Assembly: GCF_000004075.3 (NCBI RefSeq)
Contig: NC_026655.2
Span: 15,857,489-15,921,488, forward strand
Origin: Cucumis sativus
Taxonomy: Eukaryota; Streptophyta; Magnoliopsida; Cucurbitales; Cucurbitaceae
Direction of reading: 5' to 3'
Length of the DNA stretch: 64,000 nt
Below the pieces are notes generated by a model, which saw only the letters and a list, made by a program, of their open reading frames with translations, ran no database searches and was not told the origin of the DNA. Below are positions 1 through 12,370 of this stretch, in pieces (position 1 is the stretch's first letter; each line of letters begins with the position of its first letter). The position numbers and the translations under genes are program-made.

Positions 1-493
1 TTTTGTTTCTCTAAACTCAAGTTGTTGAGTACCACCACTACTATTCATAATGTCAAATAGAAAAAAGGTATGGTTTTCTTCTTTCGATGAATATAATATT
101 AAGCACATGATCCAAAGATAAATATATATATAATTTTAATGTGAATCTTGAGAGCATGTTCTTTTTTTTTTCTTTAATCAAAATGATGATGACCTAGATT
201 AAGATTTCACTATATAAACACCATCATGAACTTCATGTCTAATATGCAAACTCTTAATTTGCTACCAAGTTTGAGTGATTGCTGCAATTTGATTTTTGGC
301 ATCAATAATTAAAATTTAAATGCAATATTTGATCTTTTATGTATAAAATCAGGCATTCTATTCTATTATTAATGGTCAATTTTTTTTCCTTCCAATGTGT
401 GTCTAAGTCTCAATTAAATAATTGCAAATCTTGATTAAAAATAGAAATGAATTGAAATTGGATCATATATTTTCAAAATTATTACATATTAGT

Positions 494-531
494 CACGTGA
501 TCCAAGCATCGAATTGTGGGACTCTCACGTG
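494..531. promoter_or_regulatory. Pair of G-box motifs upstream of the EEP-fold gene
   Basis: Two perfect CACGTG hexamers lie at 494-499 and 526-531, 32 bp apart, about 250-290 bp upstream of the ATG at 781. CACGTG is the core bound by plant bZIP and bHLH factors in light and ABA responses. The motifs are seen directly; their use as a promoter element for the downstream gene is inferred from position only. Confidence 0.4.
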
Positions 532-780
532 CGTTCTCAGCCCCCACCCCGCAGTGTCCTCTTCAGACTTAAATCAAATTAAATTAATGATTTCTAATTC
601 TCTCTCTTCCCTTTCTTCAAAGTTTAAGCTCAGCCACTACTGATTCCTTAACTCGTTTCATAAGTATGGAATGTACCAACAGGTTTATAGATTCTTCTGT
701 TGCCTGCTGATCCCTTTTTAGGTTTAGAATCAATGTTCAGGAAAAGGTAGGGATTGTGGAGGAAATTCTGGATTAAAAAA

Positions 781-3177
781 ATGAGTGTTACTTTGACTGT
801 AATGTCCTTTAATCTTCACGATGATCAACCACCGGAGAGTTCCAATTCATGGGAGAAGAGAAGGGATTTGTGTATCAGTGTCATCACTAGCTATTCTCCA
901 GCGATTCTCTGCACTCAACAAGGTATTTCCCTTTTCTTTTTACTGTTCTGCTACTCTACTTGTTTGATTCTGTCAATGCTTGCCGATCTTGATCTTGGGT
1001 GCGATTTTGTCGCAATAATTCATCTGGGTTTTTGTTTGTTCGAGTTTTTTTGGTGGGTTTTTGGTTCTGTTGGATTTCGTTTGAGTTTTTGAGCATGGGG
1101 CTGGGTTATTTTGTTAGAGAGCTTCAATTGAGTAGTGTGTACTTCTAGTGGAGCTTTCTCTTTTTGGGCTACCTTTAATGATTGAGTTCAATGCATTTGA
1201 TTGTCAAGAAATTGATGACCTCCTTCCATTTACCTCTCTGATTCCTTCATTTCTCTTTGTTAATGGGTTTAGGTGTGAAATCTCAGTTGGACTTTCTTCA
1301 GCAGGGCTTGCCTGGTATGTGCTGCTACTGAGATTGTTTGTAAACTTGTTGGCTTGTTATTGTTTATATGAGATTAAAAGGTTTCTTTTTCTATGTTCAA
1401 CAATGAATATGCGATTGTATGGATTAAAAATTTTAACATATTGGATGGCGAATAACTTCAATAAGCCTGTGATGCCAAAAAATTATGAGATTTTTCTATG
1501 ATACAAAGAAGTTTCTCGCTGATTGGCTACCTGGATGAAGAATTTGGTGAAGCTCAAATAAATAGATTTTTTTATGATTAATCTTCAATTGTGAATGAAA
1601 TAATTTTTGAGGAACTGGAACTTGACAAGATCAGTAACAACTTTTCATTAAGTTGGCAAGATCAGTAACAACTTGGAGTCTTGAGCAACGTAGGAAACTG
1701 ACTCATGATCAATGAATGCTTCAATTTGAGGTGGCAAATGCCTAAACTAAGACTGTCATTAGGAACTGGAACTTTCTTCCCCATACAAAACTGTGGAAGA
1801 GAAATGGGGTGAAGAAAGAAACAACCATGATACAACTTCCTATAATCATATAAGATATTTTCTTAGGTCTTAGCCTGTAATTTTGAAGTATTAAATATTT
1901 TGTAGGCTATGACCAATTTGGAATTTCAAGAAAAGGATCCCACGACGATTCAGATGAACACTGCACAATCTATTATGACAAGGAGAAGGTATCAGATCGT
2001 TTTCCCTTTGATTTAGCATGTGTTTTAATTCAAGTCTGATAAACTGGTGTGGTTTTTCTGCTTCACTGTCTCTTTCCTCTATTAAAAAGGTAGAGCTGTT
2101 AGAAGGTGGCACATTTTGGTTGTCGGAATCACCTTCTGTCCCAGGAAGCATGTCATGGGGTTCGATTGCTCCACATATAGCAACTTGGGCGATATCCTTG
2201 AGATTTTATTACAGATTCTCTTTCATTGCATTTTAACATATCCTTTTGCCTTTGTGTATATGGTGAAACTTCCGTTATTTGTTGACTTGACGTGATGCCC
2301 ACACATTCCAACTGAAAGGAGTTGAACCTCCTGGGTTCTCATTTCAGATAGTAAATACAAAGATGGACGAGCTCAACCCTCGTGCCCGTAGACGAAGTGC
2401 TTTGCTTACATGGCAGCACATTGCATCCTTACCTCCTAGCTTGCCAGTTATATACTGTGGAGGTTTCAACACAGAAAAGGAATCAACTACCGGTCGTTTT
2501 CTTCTTGGGAGATCCAGGTAATCGAAAAAAAAAGTGTATTCTAATTAGTAATTTTCAACCTGGGTAGTGTGTTCAATCCTATAGGTCCTCATTTGTGGCT
2601 AGGAGAAAGAAACTTTTTCTATCTTAATCAACCTTATTAGCTCACATAGTTCATTTATCTTAATCAGCTTGCGGAACACTTTAGATTTTGTATTCAGTTA
2701 CCAAACTCATTCTCTTTAACTCTAGATTGTTTTGTGGCTTCTCTTTCTTGTTGGCAGAGAAAAAGGTGCAGTGGGGGACATGAGAGATACGTGGGCGATT
2801 GCTCGGGCGAGGAAGAATGTTTCTCTTATTCGAACTTATCATGGTTTCAAAGGTATGAAATTTAGCTGAGCCAAAACTTGCTTAGGAGCCTGTTCGGCCT
2901 TTTCCAACTCTGCGAGTCACTTGTTTCAGGTGACAAACAGGGGGCTTTTGAATTTTTCAAGTTGATTCTTAGAGCACTTTGCCTTTGCTGGGATCGTCAG
3001 ACACAAGATCTACATGTAGATTGGATTCTTTTCAGAGGTAGATCTTTGATCCCTGTCCTGTGTGAAGTAGTGAATGATAACATCGATGGATTTTACCCGT
3101 CATCTCACTACCCTTTATTTGCCGAATTCATGCTTCCACGTACGGTGAGAATGCTTGAAACAACATCTCAAGAGTAA
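781..3177 (+). CDS. Endonuclease/exonuclease/phosphatase (DNase I-like) fold protein
   Basis: Seven coding exons (781-922, 1273-1314, 1906-1988, 2090-2191, 2303-2517, 2758-2852, 2930-3177) join in frame into 308 residues. The order of motifs matches the plant endonuclease/exonuclease/phosphatase family: MSFNLHDD near the N-terminus, LLTWQHIASLP, CGGFNTEKESTTGRFLLG, VSLIRTYHGFKG, DLHVDWILFRGR and SSHYPLFAEFMLPR near the C-terminus. Family members normally cleave phosphodiester bonds using Mg-binding Glu, GD-N and S-D-H motifs. Here those positions read TQQG, GGFN and SSHY, so catalysis is doubtful. Exon 2 is only 42 nt. The fourth intron (2192-2302) has AT-AC ends while the others are GT-AG. 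The ATG at 781 is chosen because the conserved N-terminal motif starts there; the reading frame is also open upstream of it. The biological role is not known to me. Confidence 0.85.
2192..2302 (+). other. Probable U12-type AT-AC intron
   Basis: This 111-nt intron begins ATATCCTT, the exact U12 AT-AC donor consensus, and ends CCCAC. Joining the flanking exons restores the conserved residues TWA-TFQLKGV in phase 0. No GT donor near the exon edge does this. A branch-site-like TGACTTGAC puts its adenosine at about 2290, 12 nt from the acceptor, within the usual U12 spacing. This was read directly and not checked against transcripts. Confidence 0.75.
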
Positions 3178-4305
3178 GACTTGATCACCATTTGTTATAA
3201 ACTCAGAATTCTCCATTTTTTGTCTGTTTAAGCTCCAAATGATCTATTTATTGATGTTAGAAGTAAATGAGCCGTAAGTTTTGTGTACTGTTTTACACTG
3301 TATAATAATCTTAAAATGAGACTTTTGAATTATTACTTAAAAATGGCCACAAGTGTTAGTTTGTTTATGAGAGAGTTCAAAGTTGTATCAAATTTTCTTC
3401 TACGGTAAGAAGTTTCAAGAATGTAGACAATCTGCTCAGGTTCATTTTCTCTTTACTGAAATGGCTTCGTCTTTATTTTTGAGGGGAGGGGTAAAGTATA
3501 AGTTTAAATTCATATTCATGAGGTTTAAAAAGGATGAGTCCACAAATGTTTTAATATTTTTATGTAATAATATATTCCTTTCATATTAAAAACAATTAAA
3601 AGGCAAGACCTTATAATAGATGCCAAAATTTTCGTTTTTGTAGGAGAAAAGAAAGTTGAAATTCAAAGACGTGTTAAACAAAAGTATTACGCACAAGTTT
3701 TGAATTAGGGTCGACAAATATGTCACTCATATTTATTATTTTTGTCCAAAAGGAAAGTGGTAAAAAAGATCAAACTTGCTTTTCTCCATGTTTGTTTTTA
3801 ATAATCTAACCTAAAATTAAAATTGGTGCCTAAACTAGCAATCAATTTTATCTGAAATACAAAAGGATTAAAATAAAAAATAGTACTTCAAATGCATATT
3901 AAATAAAAATTGTTGCTAAATTTGACAAAAGAAATGAATCACAAAAATGATTTTCTTAATACACATTTTATAAACAATAATTTTAGAGAAAAGAATGGAG
4001 TGGTGAATGTGCGCTTAACAGAAAATTAATCAGAAATCAATATGTTGATATTGCAATCTACACCGCACGTTATGGCAACAAAAGAAGATCCAACGGTTAT
4101 CAATCCCCAATGGCTGCACCGTCTTCTATAACTCCACACGGCTTCGGGCACGAACAGTAATTGATTCGTTTTCTTCTTCTTCTTCTTCGTGTAAGGTAAC
4201 GAAGAAACCACTAAAAGTAAGGGATTTACAGTCTCTGAAAGAGGTGTAAGAGATTTCTGAAGCAATTTTTGGATCTGGGTTGGCTTTAGATCTCTTGTTT
4301 AAGCC
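3178..4305. other. Intergenic spacer
   Basis: AT-rich DNA without a supported gene. The last 200-250 bp probably hold the promoter and 5'UTR of the downstream TM9 gene, including a TCT/CTT-rich tract around 4170-4190. Nothing else was recognised. Confidence 0.5.
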
Positions 4306-7126
4306 ATGGCGAGACGGCCTTTCGTGTTCCTTCTTTGGATCTTCGCATGTCTCTTCCTTTTCTTTCGTGCTTCCTGTTTCTATCTCCCCGGTGTGGCTCC
4401 CCAGGATTTTCATAAGGTTTGTTCAATTCCCATCTCGTTTTGAGTCAATCAAGCTTTGATTGAATCTCCATCGTTTTTCGTTCTTGGGTTTCAGATCTTG
4501 CGTTTGCGTGTGATTATTAAGCGTTAATGATTTTCTTGCTATTTGGGTGGTTTGAAAAAATGAGGAATTTCGTTTTCTTTTTGGTTTCTTCTCTGGTAAT
4601 GCTTGTCGGTTATTGAATTTTTCCCGAATCTGTATGATCTTTTTGAACTGGAAATGAAGTGTTAAAGGACTATGAAATTGAAAATGGGTTCGAAATTATC
4701 GAATTAAACGAGAAGATTACATGTTGTGTGATTCCTTTGAGTCTCTGTTCCTTGCAGTTGAATAAAATGAGATTTCATGTTTTTCTGTTGAATGGTAATG
4801 AAATTCAGCTTAGATGTCTAATTCTTTTACTGGTGCAGGGAGATCTTCTGAGGGTAAAAGTTAACAAATTGACTTCCATTAAGACTCAGCTTCCTTACTC
4901 CTATTATTCCCTCCCTTTTTGTCGTCCAAAGCAAATATTTGATAGTGCTGAGAATCTTGGAGAAGTTCTTCGTGGTGATCGTATAGAGAACTCTCCTTTT
5001 GAGGTATGCTATAAGGAACTTTCACAATCTTTTTTTTGCTTTCATTTTTTGTTATTTATTAACTTCTAAGAGAAATTGTCTTCGTTTCTCACAGTTTAAA
5101 ATGAGGGAACCGGAGATGTGTACTATTCTGTGCCGCATAGTTCTTGATGCTAAAATGGCGAAGGACTTTAAGGAAAAGATAGATGACGAGTATCGGGTGA
5201 ATATGTAAGTCATCCTTTTGAACGACTAGACATAATGATTTTGAACTTATGGATTGTTTTGATAACCTTCCTTGTCATATATATAGGATTCTGGACAATC
5301 TTCCTCTTGTTTTTCCCATACAAAGGACTGATCAGGAATCAGCAATTGTGTATCAACATGGTTTTCATGTTGGTCTCAGAGGACAGTATGCTGGGGTAAA
5401 TGAGGATATGTTTAGAATGTGGATAATTTGACATTTTTATGCATGTAATCTATATTCTAGATAGATAAATCAATATATGTGTTTAATTTTTGCAGAACAA
5501 AGAGGAAAGGCATTTTATCTATAACCACTTGACCTTCACGGTCAAGATTCACAAGGATCAGATAACCGAGTTGTCAAGGATTGTAGGATTTGAGGTCAAA
5601 CCATTCAGGTTCTATTACTGCTTTTCTTCTTCTAGTAGCATTTTTCTAGTCTCACTTTTAGATAGAAATTGCTCAGCTATATAATTTGGTTGGTATATTG
5701 TATGATTAGTGTGAAGCATACGTATGAAGATTCTTGGACTGAGAATACCCGCTTGACAACCTGTGATCCGCATGCAAAACGTTTGGTTACCAACTCTGAT
5801 ACTCCTCAAGAAGTTGAAGAGAAGAATGAAATCATCTTTACTTATGATGTCGAGTATCTGGTCAGTTGCCATACGCGTATATAGAATTTTACGTGCATCT
5901 CTTTATTGTCATGTGCAGGCTAATTTTTCCCCCTTCTCCCTCTAATTATCACTACTTCGATGTTTTAGGAAAGTAATGTGAAATGGGCATCTAGGTGGGA
6001 TACCTATCTTTTGATGGCTGATGATCAGATTCACTGGTTTTCAATAGTTAATTCCTTGATGATTGTTCTTTTCCTCTCGGGTATGGTGGCCATGATTATG
6101 TTGAGGACACTTTACCGTGATATTTCTAAATATAATCAGTTGGAGACCCAAGAAGAAGCTCAAGAAGAGACTGGTTGGAAACTGGTCCATGGTGATGTTT
6201 TCAGGCCTCCATTAAAATCCGATTTACTATGCGTGTACGTTGGTACAGGTGTTCAGTTTTTTGGCATGAGTCTTGTCACCATCATATTTGCTGCTCTTGG
6301 TTTCCTCTCCCCTTCAAACAGAGGGGGTTTAATGACTGCCATGCTCCTACTCTGGGTCTTCATGGGCATTTTTGCTGGCTACACTTCTGCTCGTCTATAT
6401 CGAATGTTTAAGGGAACAGAGTGGAAGAAAATCACACTGAAAACAGCTATCATGTTTCCTGCCACAATATTTTCCATTTTCTTTGTTTTGAATGCTTTAA
6501 TCTGGGGAGAAAAATCCTCTGGAGCAGTGCCATTTGGAACCATGTTTGCGCTAGTATTCTTATGGTTCTGTATCTCAGTTCCTCTTGTCTTCGTAGGCGG
6601 CTATCTTGGGTTTAAGAAGCCAGCAATTGAGGACCCTGTGAAGACTAACAAAATCCCAAGACAGATCCCAGAACAAGCTTGGTACATGAACCCTACATTC
6701 TCCGTTCTCATTGGAGGGATACTCCCTTTTGGGGCAGTCTTTATTGAGCTGTTTTTCATCCTTACCTCCATATGGTTGCACCAATTTTACTACATCTTTG
6801 GTTTCCTCTTCATTGTGTTCCTCATCCTGATAGTCACTTGCGCTGAGATCACAATTGTGCTCTGCTACTTCCAACTGTGCAGTGAGGACTACCATTGGTG
6901 GTGGAGATCATATCTGACTTCAGGCTCCTCTGCACTCTACCTCTTCCTCTATGCTGCCTTCTACTTCTTCACAAAGCTTGATATAACAAAGCCGGTGTCA
7001 GGGATGTTATACTTTGGGTATATGCTGATTGGTTCATACGCTTTCTTTGTCCTGACTGGTACAATTGGATTCTACGCATGTTTCTGGTTCACAAGACTCA
7101 TCTACTCCTCGGTGAAAATTGATTGA
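4306..7126 (+). CDS. Transmembrane nine (TM9SF/EMP70, plant TMN) family protein
   Basis: Seven exons (4306-4416, 4839-5003, 5095-5204, 5287-5395, 5496-5608, 5710-5860, 5969-7126) give 638 residues, the normal size for plant TMN proteins. Residues 1 to about 24 form a hydrophobic signal sequence followed by [11 protein letters not shown], the typical start of the mature lumenal domain. The lumenal domain carries [21 protein letters not shown] and HLTFTVKIH. The last exon alone encodes all nine membrane spans, starting with [17 protein letters not shown] and including the TGVQFFGM and [17 protein letters not shown] loops. The C-terminus ends in K-I-D, the KXD/E signal that keeps TM9 proteins in the Golgi. 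Known members act in endosome/Golgi sorting and cell adhesion. It resembles the TMN8-10 group; the exact paralogue is not resolved. Confidence 0.95.
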
Positions 7127-8894
7127 TTTAATGGAGAAATGTTAAATACTTTTGAAGTTTTTGTTCATGTAGCAAAGGAGGAAGAAGAGGGTCACTCCGG
7201 GTTAGGAAAAGACAGACAACATTCTCCTGGAAATTGTTTGGATTTAGAAGCGGCTTTTTCAGTTTTTCTTTTTGTCTTTTTCTTTTGAATCTTTCTTAGT
7301 ACAGGGTGTTTTGGAGATTCCAGTTATTACTTTCTTGTTTGTTATGTTCTTTTACTGCTGAATAGGAGACTTGGAGAGAGAATTGTAAGCAACAAAACAG
7401 TTCCGTTGTAGTACTCCCCTTGTTCTGATAGTAATGGAGGAAACAAAAAATCATGTGCTTCACTCTGCTTACTCTTTCCTTTATATATATTTCACGGTTT
7501 GAACTATGTTCAACATTTTTCCTTGCTTCTTTCGTCATGTTTATATAGAATCAATAATCTACCTAATCTTTGATTTAGTCTGTTTGGAATGATTTTCAAT
7601 AAAATGAATGGTTGGAAATTGTCCGATTTGCCTTCAATACAGGTTCTGATATGATCTCTCTGTATTGTATGTATTTATGTATCTTGTAAAGAGGGTATAA
7701 TATTTGCATGTAGATTCATTTCATAAAAGCAAAAATATAAAATTCTCACATTAAACCTAAATGGAGAATTATATAAATCAATAAATCTGGACATTATTAA
7801 AAAGTTTAACCATTTGTTTAAAATCTTCTACATAAAGTCTAAAAGTCAGTTTCACCTTAGATTTGAACACAGTTCACAAATGGAATGAGAGTTATATCTC
7901 AAACTATGTAATATAACTTTGAAGTGTCCGGAAACATGACGAGAGTATAATCAAAGGTGTAAAGATAGCATGTTTATTACGCCGTTTTAATAGTTGTAAA
8001 AAGGTTGTCATGATACTTGGCTTATATTCATTTCTTTGAAAAAAAAGTTTAAGAACATGACGTACATGTGGTGAGGTGATTGATTTTAAGTATTATATCC
8101 TCGAACCTCCTCTTATCTTAAGTTATTTTAACACTTTTAAGTTATAAAATAACAATTTTTGCTAATTTTTCAACTAAAATGAGGATGAAAAATGTGACTT
8201 AATAGGAGGGGAAACAAACATTTTAAGGATTAAGTATGGAAGGAGGATAAAAAAAGTTGGAGACTTTTATCTCACAATTTATTGACAAAAACCACTTTAT
8301 TTGTTGTTATGCTAACTTCCACAAACCACTCTTTACTAAACTTTTCTCTTTGCACAAATTTCTTCTAAACGTTTGGCTTTTCATAGTGAAATGAGTTTGT
8401 TGGTTTCTATCTTTGCATGGTTTTTTCCGCAATCCATAACGTACTCCTTTCCATTAAAACTCTATTTCTTGAACTTATGTCAACTTCCTTACCAATGAAA
8501 CCATTTTTACTGTGATTAATGTCAAAGTCAATCTAATTCTGCTTCACAAGTTACATGTTAAAGAATCAATAGAAACCATTTCTTTTATTTTATTCTTTTT
8601 GTAAAAGATCTTCACAGTTCAATTCATCATTCAACAAAAGTAGAAGTGTAATGAAAATTTCTCTACTTTAAAACATGTATAACTAGGAGAAAAAAGTTAC
8701 ATAATTTAACATAAAAACCTATTACATATCATCGTATAAAAAGGTGAAAATAATAAAAACAAACGGAAAGATTCAAAAATAAAAGAATCTCTCTTTTTGT
8801 TTAGATGGACTTTCTAACTGTTCATAAATATTTTTCTTTTACTTGTACACATTTATTTTAAACCGTTAGAAAGACAATTCAAACACGTTTTAGT
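7127..8894. other. 3'UTR and gene-free spacer
   Basis: The first few hundred bases are probably the 3'UTR of the TM9 gene. The rest is AT-rich spacer with no open frame that looks coding and no recognised repeat. Confidence 0.45.
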
Positions 8895-9128
8895 CTAGGG
8901 ATATATCTGTACGTGCGAGGATGTGTGTGGTTGGGAGTAGAGATACCCGTGGTAACTTTGGCAACATCAAGAGCAGAAGCTTCCGGCTTATTCTTAGTAG
9001 CCAATCGCCATTCTCATTGGACAAACAGGAAGCTTCTTGCGCTGGTGAAGAACCTCAGTGGTGTGCTGAGCCAGAGATGGGCCGTTCATTCTGTCGCCGG
9101 TGGCATTTACTTGCTGTGATCCTGTCAT
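8895..9128 (-). pseudogene. Remnant of a small single-span plant protein gene
   Basis: Reading from 9128 downward, one frame gives MTGSQQVNATGDRMNGPSLA and then HTTEVLHQRKKLPVCPMRMA, and stops at a TAA just after IGY. After a frame change the sequence continues KNKPEASALDVAKV with TTGISTP and HTHPR, ending at a TAG at 8895-8897. I recall a family of short plant proteins (about 75 residues, unknown function) with LPxCPxxMAxGG, one membrane span and then KKPEAxAxDVAKV. Here the span between the two conserved blocks is missing and the frame is broken, so this looks like a decayed or retroposed copy. The family assignment rests on memory. An intron at the junction is an alternative, but no good splice sites were seen. 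Confidence 0.45.
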
Positions 9129-10292
9129 TGCCGATGCTCTGTTCTTCCTCTGTTTTTGGATTTTCTTTGTGAGAAGCCCGTGGTACTGAAATTGGTTTGG
9201 GGGATTTGGAATTAGAACAAAGAGAGGAAGAAAAAGGGGTATTGGAGAAGAAAGCGGGAAGATGTGAGGATTTGGATTGAACAAATGGCAGTTACTTGTA
9301 GATTATGGCAGTTTAAAATGGCCTTCAAATCAGCCATTGGACTCGCTCTGTTTCTTTTCTTTGGATTTCTTCTTTCAATATTGTATGTTTTTTATTAGAA
9401 AAATATAAATGGTTTCCCACATGTTATTACAAAAACTAAAAAAATTTAAACTTTTCTTTTCCTTTTTGTTTTGGGTTTGTGTTGTGACATCTATCGAACA
9501 AATGTTTAAACTTCATGAAATGAAGAGCATATGTCAATTACGATTGATCTATAATTACTTTAACAAAAGTGATACTTTTCTAGTGTATTTGTGGCCAAGA
9601 TGAATATAAAATAAATGATATCACGAGGCTTGAAATGTCATTTAAAATATGTTTTGATGGGGGAATGATTTGACTACGTTTAAATTGTTTATATGAGATT
9701 GTCTAAGTTTTGTAAACATGAGTTTTCTATTATGAACAAATTCAAGTAATATATGTAGATTCAACTTTTTAACTATAAGTTAGACTAATCTAACTTTGAA
9801 ATACCTTTTGTTTTCCTTTCATATCTAAAGTGGGACAATGGAAATTCCAATCTAGAGGCTGATAGTAAAAGTTTTTATGCTAGTTGAGCTAATCATTTTG
9901 GATGAACCCCAAATAAAAAAATCCAGATGTGACAAATTTTCAGAATATTCTATTAATTTAACTTAGAAGCTTAACGTGAGAAATTGTAAAAGTAAACAAA
10001 ACACATTTCATCTTCCACAAATAGCACCATTTGCAAGAAAGTAAAAGTTTGTACTTTTGTCACAATACCTCAATTAAATAATTGGTTAGAAGAGTGAGAA
10101 AAATAGAAACTATTTTTGAGCTAATTTTTTAATTTTCACACTTATCAGAGACTTCCAAGCTACAACTCAGACCATACACCTTTTTCGTGTTTCTTTAAGT
10201 TAATATTACAAATGGAAGATACAGCCATCTATTCATTTTGATAGTACACACTAATATTTTAGTGCTTAACAACTTAACAAGAAGGAAAAAAC
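9129..10292. other. Gene-free spacer
   Basis: AT-rich sequence between the small-gene remnant and the 3' end of APO2. A 64-codon plus-strand frame at 9409-9603 looks like chance. Nothing else was recognised. Confidence 0.4.
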
Positions 10293-12370
10293 TCAAACCA
10301 CCATTTCAGCCTCTTTAATGTCCAAGGGAATCCCCACATCCATTCGCATGGTTGATTTGTACTCATCTGGGATTGCAGCCCCAGCTTGAATGCACATTTC
10401 AACTATAGCAGGAGCCTGTCCATAAAAGTTTCTTAGCTCTCTCTGCAATGGTGGTCCATTTACGTCTGGAACGTGCCACACGTATCTTGGTGGTATCAGG
10501 TCGTCGAGCACGGCCCTTTGCCAACCATGTTGCCCATTTCGTTGTTGGTGCTTGAAAGCTCCACAGTTCTGTGCCTTGTGCCCACTGCTACCAACATGTA
10601 CCTCAGGGCAATACCCACATACTCTCACTGGATACATCTTAATCAGTCTTTTGGCTCCTCTCCTCATCTGCTCCCATGCTTGAATTGTTTGGTCAGCAAG
10701 CCAAGCTATGTCTTCTACGTCGCTCGGGGCAACAGCATCGGAATCTGGTATTTCTGTTAACAAAGGTTTTAGAGGTACTTCTGGTTCAGGGTCTGGTAGT
10801 TCACTTTCATCAGCATCAATGTATTCACTTTTTGAGATGCGGATGACTGGTTTCCTTCTTCTCTTTGCAGGATAGTCAGGAAGATCAACACCCGCTTGAA
10901 TGCAAAGCTCGACCACTGCAGGAATTCGTGGAATTGAGTATCTTTCCTGATGAGAAATACGTCTCCCAAGGCGATCGTAGAGGTGGTATGCTTCTACTGG
11001 CAGAAAAATGTCTTCAAGAGTTGCCTTCGTCCACTCATGAAGCCCCTTCCGGAGACTAGCATTTTTCCCTCTGCATGACTTGAATGGATGTCCAACAGGT
11101 CCCACATGGATTTCATTGCAAAACCTGCATAACTTTCATCACATTTAGACAAAGTTGTGAAGATCTGTTTGAGAAGAATGTGGCAGGATATCTCACATCC
11201 AACAGACCACGACTTTTAAATTATACTGGTGATTAATTGAGTCGGTAAGTATGAGTGGAAATTAGATTAAGCTCAAACGTTAATTTTTCAGGATGACATC
11301 CATATGATTTTTTTATGTGCAGTGATGTCTGACTTCTAAGATATAGGTGTCTGTGTAGACTATTAATGGTGGTTCGTATCATGTCTATTTTCAACCAAAC
11401 AATGCGGGACTTTAGCACCCATCAATCTTCGTTAAGTTGGGATCACAAATAACCGCATAAAGTTAAACCACCTATAAAAAAAATGCTGAAGTTACTTGCA
11501 ACTTAACATTCAACCACCACTTAATTTTCAGATTAGTATAATGCATTAATAAACTACAGCTGTTAGATTAAAAGAAATTCCAGTAAATGAACTGGAAACA
11601 ACATCGTCATATTTAATAGACCCAGTTAACATGGTAAGAAGATTCTTTCAAAGCGCCAAACTTCAAACGTGCCATGAAGTAACTTCAAGATACTTCTTAT
11701 TACTAGCTAAGGAGTTAATTGGAGACTAAAAAAGAAAATTACCCACAAGCATGAACAGGTATCACCTTCAAGAGCTTCTTGAGATTGTTAATCAATGTAA
11801 TTCTTGCATTGAATACCTTGTAGGCAATTGGTATCATGCTCTTAACTAACAACCCATTCTTTGGAGGTGGTACTCGCATTCTCGGCTGGCCTTTACTATT
11901 TTTCATCCTCTCCCTGGCTGCTCGTCTCAATTCCACAATGGGAACTGGAAATGGCTTCTTCTCCTTCTTGGAATAGTAGCGAGGAAAATCAGCATTTTGA
12001 GGATGGTCACATTTTATAACACAGGAATATGAACAAGGAATCTTCCATGATGATATCTTAGATTTGGTTAGGGCTTTGAAGTCGAAGTTACTAAGATGCT
12101 GCAAATCACAATAAAAATAAAAAATTCAAATGCTGGAAAAGAAAATAAGGTAAGACACAGTAGGTAAGAGCAAAAAATGAAAACTTAAGAAACTATTCAT
12201 ACCTGCAAAGAATCCAGCAAACTAAGACCAGGGCATGTATTCGGTTTTAAAAATTCAGATTTATTCTGAAAGGAAATTCTCCGGGACTCAAATTTTGAAG
12301 GGAATGCAACCCATTTAACAGAACAAGATGAAATAATGCTAAGGGAGTAGTTACAGGTGCTACAATCCAT
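10293..12370 (-). CDS. APO2: APO protein 2, chloroplastic
   Basis: Three coding exons on the minus strand (12370-12203, 12098-11743, 11124-10293) encode 451 residues. The serine-rich, low-acid N-terminus (MDCSTCNYSLSIISS) suits a plastid transit peptide. The mature part holds two APO (DUF794) motifs: PPKNGLLVKSMIPIAYKVFN leading to HACGFCNEIHVGPVGHPFKSC, and later VRVCGYCPEVHVGSSGHKAQ followed by HQQRNGQHGWQ. The paired Cys/His sets are thought to bind metal. The ELRRAARERMK block, the second APO motif and the C-terminus KEAEMVV match APO2 better than APO1, APO3 or APO4 as I remember them. APO proteins bind plastid group II intron RNA and are needed for photosystem I accumulation; APO2 is essential in Arabidopsis embryos. 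A TTTCAG acceptor 2 nt before the ATG and a GTAAGT donor at 13002 imply a 5'UTR intron (12372-13002) with a leader exon from about 13003 upward. Confidence 0.93.

Noticed and set aside
4126-4413. Minus-strand frames over the TM9 leader and first exon
   Set aside because: Antisense to the first exon of a well-supported gene and rich in Glu/Lys from CTT repeats.
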